This document shows positions 1-5,456 of a DNA stretch of 5,456 nt, one piece after another. Position 1 is the stretch's first letter. Each line of letters begins with the position of its first letter. Below the pieces are notes generated by a model. It ran no database searches and was not told where the DNA came from. It saw only the letters and a list, made by a program, of their open reading frames with translations. The DNA is from Bacteroidales bacterium (lineage in GTDB: Bacteria; Bacteroidota; Bacteroidia; Bacteroidales; B18-G4), in contig JAGLYE010000128.1 in NCBI GenBank assembly GCA_023132505.1, positions 1-5,456 of the forward strand, read 5' to 3'. Position numbers and translations under genes: made by a program.

Positions 1-1
1 A

Positions 2-64
2 GATCAGCGACAGAAAGTGCTTAATGCCCTGGGCAATTGGCTCGATTGTGAAATTAACTGGTAA
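2..64 (+). CDS. 3' end of an upstream gene, possibly a sulfatase (partial)
   Basis: The frame beginning at base 2 is open from the window edge to a TAA at 62-64 and encodes about 20 residues, DQRQKVLNALGNWLDCEINW. The pattern of leucines and tryptophans suggests an amphipathic C-terminal helix, as expected for the end of a real protein. The short spacing to the next start (8 bases) fits an operon. Many Bacteroidota sulfatases end in a similar Lxx(L)xxWL helix and often sit beside glycosidases, so a sulfatase is a guess, but twenty residues cannot establish it. The +1-shifted frame (3-68) is also open to a nearby stop and is less protein-like. Confidence applies to this being a gene end, not to the function. 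Confidence 0.5.
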   Translation, partial: DQRQKVLNALGNWLDCEINW

Positions 65-72
65 TTAAAAAT

Positions 73-2772
73 ATGGTACGATCATTCTCTTCAAAATATT
101 TACGCTCCTCTGTAATTCTGATCATCTTGTTTATTGTATGTTCAGTTGATTTACTGTCAAGGGATGTGTATAAAGCGGTGAGCCGCTATGATTACTATAC
201 CACTGAAAAAACAGTGGAGATCGCGGTGTGGATACCCGCTTCAAAGTCAGAATTATCCGTGACGGTAGATATCGTCTTTGAATTTGATCATTTACGCAAA
301 GGAGATAAGGTCACAGCCGGGCAGATCAATATTTTTGACTTTCCGATGGACGGATTCCATACGGGCAACAATGAAGTGACGGTCTCTTACAATGAGAATG
401 GCAAATGGGTCGGCTCAGATAAGGTGAATATAATGATCCGTGAAGACCGGTATAATGCTGTGAAGATAGATCGTGTAAGCGGAGGGCTGATCGTTGAAGG
501 ACTGCCATTCATCCCCTTTGGGTTTTATAATTACTCTCCTGTACAAGCAGGCCTGGCAGAGGAGGAGGTAGTAAAGGGCTTCAATATGATGTCGCCTTAT
601 CAAACTAACGAGGGCAAAACGCTTAAGGAGCGCAAAGCATACATGGACCGCTGTGCAGCAGTGGGGATGAAGGTCAATTATAATGTGCTGAGCCTGGCAG
701 GAGGTGGAGGTGTTGCCCATGAAAAATATGATAAACTCAGCAAGCATAAACGGCTTAAGATGCTGCGTAAAGAGATAGAGACATTCAAAGACCACCCGGC
801 ATTGCTTTCCTGGTATATCAGTGATGAGCCGGTCGGCCAGGGGGTGCCTCCTGACTCATTGCTTAATGCATATAAGCTGATCAAAGAACTGGATCCATAT
901 CATCCGATAACGCTTGTTTTTATGAGTCCATGGATGGCAAAGGATTACAGCCATGTGATGGATATTGTGATGGCAGACCCATATCCCATCCCTAATGGAA
1001 AGGTGGATGAGGTAGGAGCAACAGCTGCCTTGCTAAATACGGAATTTTTCCTCGATAAGCCGGTATGGATAGTCCCGCAGGCCTTTGGTGGCAATGAATG
1101 GTGGGAGCGTGAACCCACCCCGCAGGAACTCCGTGTTATGACCTACCTGGGCATCATTAACAATGCCATGGGCATACAGTATTTCATCCGGCATGGGCTC
1201 AATTCTTTTCCCAAATCCACGGTTGCATGGAACGAATGCGGTGCCATGGCCCTGGAAATTGCAGAACTGACACCATACCTGTTTTCTGCTGAACAAGTAC
1301 TTGAAATTGCTTCTCCTGATATCGACATACAGTTGAAGGGATATCATTTGGAAGGGGCATTTGTGGTTATTGCAGTGAATACTGTCAATAAACCTATGGA
1401 ATTCAGTTTTACAATTGACGGCTTTGGGTATTCGGGCAGTGCAGCTGTTATGTTTGAAGACAGATATGTAAGTGTAAGACAGGGCAAGGTTGAGGATATT
1501 ATTGATGCTTACGGAACAAGGGTGTACCGGATCAGATACATGATGACCAAAAGCAAGGGGCCGCGGGTTCACACCAAAAACCTGATCAAGGATCCGAGCT
1601 TTGAAAATATTACGGGCTTAGGAATACCGGCCTCCTGCTATGCAAGGCCACAGGGCGATAAAGGGGCAACTTATTTTATCGATTCCAGGATCTCAGCCCG
1701 GGGGGCACATTCACTGCGAATGACCACACCAACAGATGGCGAGGGCATCTCATTATCTTTCTATCGCCTGCGCATTGAACCCGGCCATAGCTATACTATG
1801 AGTGTTCAGGCTAAGGCAATTCCTTTAAAGTATAGGGATTTGGCGAAAAAAACTTTCTTTCGTAAACTGTGCGGCTGTGGGCCTGATGCAGAGGATTTTC
1901 CTTTATTCACAATGTCACTCGGAGATTGTGAGGAATCATTTATCACGGATGGGGAATGGAAAGAGTATTCATTTTCATGTGTGCCGGAACCGGAATTTGG
2001 TTCAACGCAAATTTCACCGGTGTTCAAAATGGATGGAAAGGGTACAGCCTGGTTCGACCTGATACAACTATACCCTGATATGGGGATAAAATCCTTTGTG
2101 AACAGAAATAGTAATGATATCTCTATCGGCTTAAATACGGTACATCAGGATGCAAAGATATTCTATACACTCGATGGCACTGAACCGACAGAAGCATCAG
2201 AACCATTTCGCGGAATCTTTAAAATTAATACTTCCTCAACCGTTAAAGCCATTGCATATAAGGATAGCAGGCGGGTAGGATATATCGAAAGATATTTCGT
2301 TGTGAGCTTTGCCACAGGACGTTATGTTGAATATAAGCATAAGTATTCTTCTAAATATGATGCCGGGTATAAAGATGGATTAGTTGATGGCATCCTGGCT
2401 GCTTCCGACTACAAGGATGGCAAATGGCAGGGTTTTGAGGGCGACAACCTGGATGTAGTGATCAATCTTAAGAGCATCAAAAGCGTCAGGGAAATTGAAC
2501 TTCGATTTCTTAAGGATCATGCTTCCTGGATCTTTCTTCCTGCCGGGATAAAGATACTTTGGTCAGCTGATGGCAATGAATATTTTGAGTTCAATGGGGA
2601 GAGGTCGCTATCTACTACGGATAATATAAATATTTATACTTACACAAATAGTGAAGGTGCCGGTGCGAGATATATCCGCATTGTAGCTAAAAACACAGGA
2701 AGCTGTCCCGAAGGCCATCCCGGTGCCGGGGGCAAGGCCTGGCTGTTCACTGATGAAATAATCATACAATGA
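73..2772 (+). CDS. Secreted multidomain glycoside hydrolase-like protein (GH-A-like barrel + CBM4/9-like + CHB_HEX-like + F5/8C)
   Basis: 899 residues, probably exported and acting on a glycan outside the inner membrane. Residues 1-30 look like a signal peptide, with a hydrophobic core near 13-25; Cys23 is preceded by FIV, not a canonical lipobox. Residues about 31-125 look like a beta-sandwich. Residues about 133-405 read as a complete (beta/alpha)8 barrel: FIPFGFYNY (146-154, strand 1), SWYISDEP (246-253, strand 4), DIVMADPYP (297-305, strand 6), PVWIVPQAF (330-338, strand 7) and GIQYF (367-371, strand 8). Glu252 sits where clan GH-A enzymes have the acid/base; the strand-7 nucleophile position appears to be Gln336. 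A second beta-sandwich (about 405-488) precedes a CBM4/9-like domain (502-669; NLIKDPSFE at its start, WFDLIQLYPD at its end), a chitobiase C-terminal-like domain (682-744; IFYTLDGTEPT) and an F5/8C domain (752-899; DGKWQGFEGDNLDVVINL). The ATG at 73 is the first in a frame closed upstream by several stops. No Shine-Dalgarno is seen; an A-rich stretch precedes it. GH family and substrate cannot be assigned from the sequence alone; loss of catalysis is possible. Confidence 0.85.
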   Translation: MVRSFSSKYLRSSVILIILFIVCSVDLLSRDVYKAVSRYDYYTTEKTVEIAVWIPASKSELSVTVDIVFEFDHLRKGDKVTAGQINIFDFPMDGFHTGNNEVTVSYNENGKWVGSDKVNIMIREDRYNAVKIDRVSGGLIVEGLPFIPFGFYNYSPVQAGLAEEEVVKGFNMMSPYQTNEGKTLKERKAYMDRCAAVGMKVNYNVLSLAGGGGVAHEKYDKLSKHKRLKMLRKEIETFKDHPALLSWYISDEPVGQGVPPDSLLNAYKLIKELDPYHPITLVFMSPWMAKDYSHVMDIVMADPYPIPNGKVDEVGATAALLNTEFFLDKPVWIVPQAFGGNEWWEREPTPQELRVMTYLGIINNAMGIQYFIRHGLNSFPKSTVAWNECGAMALEIAELTPYLFSAEQVLEIASPDIDIQLKGYHLEGAFVVIAVNTVNKPMEFSFTIDGFGYSGSAAVMFEDRYVSVRQGKVEDIIDAYGTRVYRIRYMMTKSKGPRVHTKNLIKDPSFENITGLGIPASCYARPQGDKGATYFIDSRISARGAHSLRMTTPTDGEGISLSFYRLRIEPGHSYTMSVQAKAIPLKYRDLAKKTFFRKLCGCGPDAEDFPLFTMSLGDCEESFITDGEWKEYSFSCVPEPEFGSTQISPVFKMDGKGTAWFDLIQLYPDMGIKSFVNRNSNDISIGLNTVHQDAKIFYTLDGTEPTEASEPFRGIFKINTSSTVKAIAYKDSRRVGYIERYFVVSFATGRYVEYKHKYSSKYDAGYKDGLVDGILAASDYKDGKWQGFEGDNLDVVINLKSIKSVREIELRFLKDHASWIFLPAGIKILWSADGNEYFEFNGERSLSTTDNINIYTYTNSEGAGARYIRIVAKNTGSCPEGHPGAGGKAWLFTDEIIIQ
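2769..2772 (+). other. ATGA stop/start overlap
   Basis: The TGA stop of the multidomain protein (2770-2772) shares bases with the ATG of the GH97 gene (2769-2771). No Shine-Dalgarno-like purine run is seen just upstream. The arrangement implies one mRNA and suggests that translation of the GH97 gene depends on re-initiation by ribosomes finishing the first gene. The GH97 start is supported by the signal peptide that begins directly at this ATG. Confidence 0.9.
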
Positions 2773-4739
2773 AAAAAATACTTTATTGCATTTTTGCTGC
2801 CTTCACCGGCATATTGCTTATGAGCAACCCACTCCTGGCAGATCATTATGAACTGCTTTCACCCGACGGGATGATCCGGGTAGAGGTTGAAACCGGCGAT
2901 ATACTTGAATATGCCGTTTTTTATGATGATATGCAGATAATTGTCCCTTCAGAAATTTCTTTGCATACCGAGAAACATGGCGTCTTTGGAATCAAGACCC
3001 GTGTTAAATCCGTCAAAAGAAGGTCTGTAGATCAGATACAAATTCCTGTCGTGAAACAGAAATCGGCAGAGGTAAGGGAGCAATTCAATGAAATGAAGAT
3101 ATTGTTCAAGGGGAACTATTCCCTTTGTTTCAGGGCATATAATGAGGGTGTGGCCTATCGCTGGGAGAGTTCCATTAAGGATGGGTTGATCATTGTTTCG
3201 GAGGAAGCAAATTTCAGCTTTGCAAAGAACTATATGAGCTGGTTTCCCGAGGAAGAAAGTATGTTCAGCCACCAGGAAAGGGAATATCTGCAGCTTCCCC
3301 TGGAGGAGATCACTTATGAGCGATTTGCTTCAACCCCTATGCTGGTTGATATTGCCGGCGGTCCCAAAGTAGTAATCAGTGAAGCTGATCTGCAGGACTA
3401 TCCCGGCATGTTTATGCAGGGTGCCAATACGGCATGGACCCTTAAAGGAAAGTACCCACGTGTTGTGCTTGAGGAAGATAAACGGAACGACAGGGATGTG
3501 GCGCCCGTGAAAAGAGCCGATTACATTGCTTTAGTAACAGGTGCACGCACTTTCCCCTGGCGTGTGATCGCCATCGCCCCTGAAGATGGTGACCTGATCA
3601 CCAACCAGATGATCTTCCTGCTGTCAGAACCCTCCAAAATAGAAGATCCATCGTGGATCCGGCCCGGAAAAGTTGCCTGGGACTGGTGGAATTACAACAA
3701 TATCTATAATGTAGATTTCGAGGCAGGCATTAACACAGAAACATATAAATATTACATCGACTTTGCATCAGCCAATAACATCGAATACATTATTCTGGAT
3801 GAGGGATGGTATGAACTCGGTGACCTCACCGCCATCAACCCTGATATTGATATGCAGGAGTTGCTGGATTATGGTAAAGAGAAGAATGTAGGACTGATAC
3901 TCTGGGTAGTATGGAAAACCCTTGATGATCAACTGGAAGATGTAATGCCTGTTTTTGAAGAATGGGGAATCGCCGGATTGAAAGTCGATTTTATGCAACG
4001 CGACGACCAGTGGATGGTAAACTACTATTGGAGAATTGCAGAAGAAGCTGCCAGGAGAAAATTCCTCGTCGATTTCCACGGGAGCTATAAGCCCGCAGGC
4101 CTGCACCGCACCTGGCCCAATGTGATCACACGTGAAGGCGTGCGCGGCATGGAATGGGGTAAATGGGGCGATAAAGCCTCCCCTGAAATGGCTGTTACAC
4201 TGCCATTCATAAGGATGTTTGCCGGTCCGATGGACTATACGCCGGGGGCCATGCTTAATGCTACCAAAGAGGACTTTGAAGCTGTATTTGCCACGCCTAT
4301 GAGTCAGGGCACAAGGGCCCACCAACTTGCCATGTATGTGGTATTTGAAAGCCCGCTGCAGATGCTGGCCGACAACCCCACACACTATCTTAATGAACCC
4401 GAATGCATGCAATTTCTGTCAAAAGTGCCTTCAGTATGGGATGAAACTATCGTTTTGGATGCAAAACTTGGCGAATATGTAGTCATAGCACGCAGAAACG
4501 GGCATGAATGGTATATCGGGGCTATGACCAACTGGGATACCAGGGAAATTAAGATCGGTCTTTCCTTCCTTGGCGATACAAGATATGAAGCCACTATTTG
4601 GAAAGACGGCCCCAATGCGCACCGGAATGCTCAGGATTTTATCAGGGAAAACTTTATCATCGATAAGAATACAAAACTTGAGATAAAGCTTGCCCCGGGC
4701 GGGGGATTTGCCGGCATCTTTACTGTAGTAAAGTTTTAG
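2769..4739 (+). CDS. GH97 glycoside hydrolase, probable retaining alpha-galactosidase type
   Basis: 656 residues, a normal length for family GH97, which hydrolyses terminal alpha-glucosides or alpha-galactosides with calcium. MKKILYCIFAAFTGILLMSNPLLA (1-24) is a clear signal peptide with a likely cleavage after Ala24, so the enzyme should be periplasmic or further exported. An N-terminal beta-sandwich (about 25-290, with GVAYRWE at 127-133) leads to the barrel (about 298-560: KVAWDWWNY, IILDEGWY, GLILWVVWKT, GLKVDFMQRDDQ, VDFHGSYKPAGLHRTWPN, ITREGVRGMEWGKWG) and a C-terminal beta-sheet domain. Asp407 in KVDFMQRDD and Glu462 in GMEW are 55 residues apart, as are nucleophile Asp415 and acid/base Glu470 of the retaining Bacteroides alpha-galactosidase BtGal97a (numbers recalled). 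Glu456 lies 6 residues before Glu462, like calcium ligand Glu526 and acid Glu532 of inverting SusB; the SusB base Glu508 aligns by spacing with Gly438. This favours the retaining branch. The gene is translationally coupled to its upstream neighbour. The family is near certain; galactose specificity is inferred. Confidence 0.95.
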   Translation: MKKILYCIFAAFTGILLMSNPLLADHYELLSPDGMIRVEVETGDILEYAVFYDDMQIIVPSEISLHTEKHGVFGIKTRVKSVKRRSVDQIQIPVVKQKSAEVREQFNEMKILFKGNYSLCFRAYNEGVAYRWESSIKDGLIIVSEEANFSFAKNYMSWFPEEESMFSHQEREYLQLPLEEITYERFASTPMLVDIAGGPKVVISEADLQDYPGMFMQGANTAWTLKGKYPRVVLEEDKRNDRDVAPVKRADYIALVTGARTFPWRVIAIAPEDGDLITNQMIFLLSEPSKIEDPSWIRPGKVAWDWWNYNNIYNVDFEAGINTETYKYYIDFASANNIEYIILDEGWYELGDLTAINPDIDMQELLDYGKEKNVGLILWVVWKTLDDQLEDVMPVFEEWGIAGLKVDFMQRDDQWMVNYYWRIAEEAARRKFLVDFHGSYKPAGLHRTWPNVITREGVRGMEWGKWGDKASPEMAVTLPFIRMFAGPMDYTPGAMLNATKEDFEAVFATPMSQGTRAHQLAMYVVFESPLQMLADNPTHYLNEPECMQFLSKVPSVWDETIVLDAKLGEYVVIARRNGHEWYIGAMTNWDTREIKIGLSFLGDTRYEATIWKDGPNAHRNAQDFIRENFIIDKNTKLEIKLAPGGGFAGIFTVVKF

Positions 4740-4749
4740 CCCTATTCCC

Positions 4750-4778
4750 TTGTCAATTGATGATTCTGGTTAAATTTG
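4750..4778 (+). promoter_or_regulatory. Candidate Bacteroidota-type promoter (TTG-N18-TAAATTTG)
   Basis: TAAATTTG at 4771-4778 matches the TAnnTTTG -7 consensus used by the Bacteroidota primary sigma factor. A TTG at 4750-4752 lies 18 bases upstream, close to the usual spacing of the -33 element, though this element is short and weak. Transcription would start near 4783-4787, giving a leader of about 26-30 bases before the permease ATG. In AT-rich sequence such a match can arise by chance, and it has not been tested statistically. Confidence 0.4.
4753..4760. repeat. 8-base palindrome TCAATTGA
   Basis: A perfect 8-base inverted repeat between the candidate -33 and -7 elements. It does not extend further (flanking G and T do not pair). 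It could be a half of a regulator site, but short AT-rich palindromes are common by chance. Confidence 0.25.
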
Positions 4779-4785
4779 CAAACCA
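4767..4785. promoter_or_regulatory. Possible operator: TGGTT/AACCA dyad containing TTTGCAAA
   Basis: TGGTT (4767-4771) and AACCA (4781-4785) form 5-base inverted arms, and TTTGCAAA (4775-4782) is a perfect palindrome with a different centre. Both overlap the candidate -7 element and start site, where a repressor of a sugar-uptake gene might bind. The two symmetries are not concentric and the outer arms are short, so this is only suggestive. Confidence 0.2.
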
Positions 4786-4812
4786 TACTTATTTAAAAAA
4801 CTAAATATTTCC

Positions 4813-5456
4813 ATGGAAGACAGAAAGAACAACTACCTCATCCCCATCATCATCATTGGATTCCTGTTTTTTATTTTCGGCTTTGTCACCTGGTTGAATG
4901 CCACGCTGATCCCATATCTGCGTATAGCATGCGAACTAACCGTATTTGAATCATTCTGGGTGACCTTTGCGTTCTATATCTCTTATTTTGTGATGGCACT
5001 GCCATCTTCATATGTACTGAAAAAAACGGGCTTTAAGAACGGGATGTCGGTGGGCCTTATCACTATGGCTGTCGGGGCACTGGTTTTCATTCCGGCAGCA
5101 ATGACCAGAACCTATGGAATGTTTCTTACCGGGTTGTTCATACAGGGAACAGGCCTTGCCATCCTTCAAACTGCATCCAATCCTTATGTGACCATCCTGG
5201 GACCCATCGAGAGTGCCGCGAAGCGGATAAGCATCTTGGGCGTGGCTAATAAATTTGCCGGCATCCTGAGTCCGATCATCCTGGGGGCGATACTTCTTGA
5301 AGGCGCTGATGAGCTTACAGCACAGCTTGAGGACATGAATGCGTTTAGTCGGATGGTCATGCTTGACAACCTCGCAATGAAGGTGATCAATCCATATATC
5401 GTCATAGCCATCGTGCTGGTATTTCTGGCAGGATTGATACGCTTCTCATCACTGCC
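4813..5456 (+). CDS. Sugar MFS permease, FHS (FucP/GluP) family, 5' part only
   Basis: The first 214 codons of an inner-membrane sugar:proton symporter; the reading frame is open to the window edge, so about half of a usual 400-440-residue protein is missing. Six hydrophobic segments are visible at about 10-28, 48-66, 78-95, 102-122, 143-162 and 193-210, matching the N-terminal six-helix half of the major facilitator superfamily. Family signatures include FFIFGFVTWLNATLIPYL (19-36), TFAFYISYFVMALPSS (51-66), GLFIQGTGLAILQTASNPY (107-125) and ILGPIESAAKRISILG (128-143). Compared with E. coli L-fucose permease FucP, Asn146 aligns with Asn162, whereas the positions of Asp46 and Glu135 appear to hold Ala30 and Gln119; this resembles the glucose/galactose (GluP) branch rather than FucP. 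It may import the monosaccharide released by the upstream glycosidase. It starts 73 bases after the GH97 gene, with its own candidate promoter. ATG 4813 places the MEDRKNNYLIP start right before the first helix, as usual in the family. Confidence 0.93.
   Translation, partial: MEDRKNNYLIPIIIIGFLFFIFGFVTWLNATLIPYLRIACELTVFESFWVTFAFYISYFVMALPSSYVLKKTGFKNGMSVGLITMAVGALVFIPAAMTRTYGMFLTGLFIQGTGLAILQTASNPYVTILGPIESAAKRISILGVANKFAGILSPIILGAILLEGADELTAQLEDMNAFSRMVMLDNLAMKVINPYIVIAIVLVFLAGLIRFSSL

Larger units (their letters stand above)
4740..4812 (+). other. Intergenic gap between the GH97 gene and the permease
   Basis: 73 AT-rich bases. No GC-rich hairpin followed by a T run is visible, so there is no evident intrinsic terminator and read-through from the GH97 gene into the permease is possible. 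The gap holds a candidate Bacteroidota promoter and two 8-base palindromes, listed separately. The final 25 or so bases before the permease ATG are A/T-rich without a Shine-Dalgarno site, as is common for Bacteroidota leaders. Confidence 0.7.

Noticed and set aside
3..68. Alternative open frame at the left edge (ending TAA at 66-68)
   Set aside because: It is open only because the window is short there; its translation looks less like a protein C-terminus than the overlapping frame ending at 64.
133..141. Lipoprotein signal at Cys23 of the multidomain protein
   Set aside because: The residues before the cysteine are FIV, lacking the Leu at -3 and the small residue at -1 of a standard lipobox, so a lipoprotein was not called, though surface anchoring is not excluded.
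1033..1572. Antisense open frame (179 codons) opposite the multidomain protein
   Set aside because: Its translation is low in domain-like structure and it overlaps the barrel and beta-sandwich coding sequence, whose motifs are clear on the plus strand.
3768..4412. Long antisense open frame (214 codons) opposite the GH97 barrel
   Set aside because: It lies wholly inside a confidently assigned GH97 coding region and its translation is rich in His, Cys and Phe with no recognisable domain; it is a shadow of the codon usage on the plus strand.
4740..4770. Intrinsic terminator after the GH97 gene
   Set aside because: No stable GC-containing stem with a following T run was found; only a short AT-rich palindrome is present.

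Overview
The window looks like part of a carbohydrate-degradation locus from a member of the Bacteroidota. The clues are a GH97 glycosidase (a family concentrated in this phylum), a fucose/glucose-galactose-type (FHS) permease with a Bacteroidota-like sequence, translation starts without Shine-Dalgarno sites, and an intergenic match to the TAnnTTTG -7 promoter element of this phylum. This assignment is inference from gene content; no rRNA or other phylogenetic marker is present.

All genes lie on the plus strand. Positions 2-64 appear to be the last 20 codons of an upstream gene. Eight bases later (73-2772) comes a large secreted multidomain protein: an N-terminal beta-sandwich, a (beta/alpha)8 barrel resembling clan GH-A glycosidases, a second beta-sandwich, a CBM4/9-like domain, a chitobiase/hexosaminidase C-terminal-like domain and an F5/8C (discoidin-like) domain. 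Its stop codon overlaps by 4 bases (ATGA) the start of a complete GH97 glycosidase (2769-4739), whose active-site residues match the retaining, alpha-galactosidase-like branch. A 73-base gap (4740-4812) holds a candidate promoter and two short palindromes. The 5' part of an FHS-family sugar permease follows (4813 to the window edge, truncated).

A plausible working model, which is inference: the multidomain protein binds and perhaps trims a complex glycan outside the inner membrane, the GH97 enzyme releases a terminal alpha-linked sugar (galactose is the best guess) in the periplasm, and the permease brings the monosaccharide into the cytoplasm. No SusC/SusD pair, regulator, RNA gene, mobile element or CRISPR array is visible. 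Most of this is recognisable polysaccharide-utilisation biology; the least described part is the barrel of the first large protein, which has an acid/base-like glutamate but a glutamine where a clan GH-A nucleophile would be expected.
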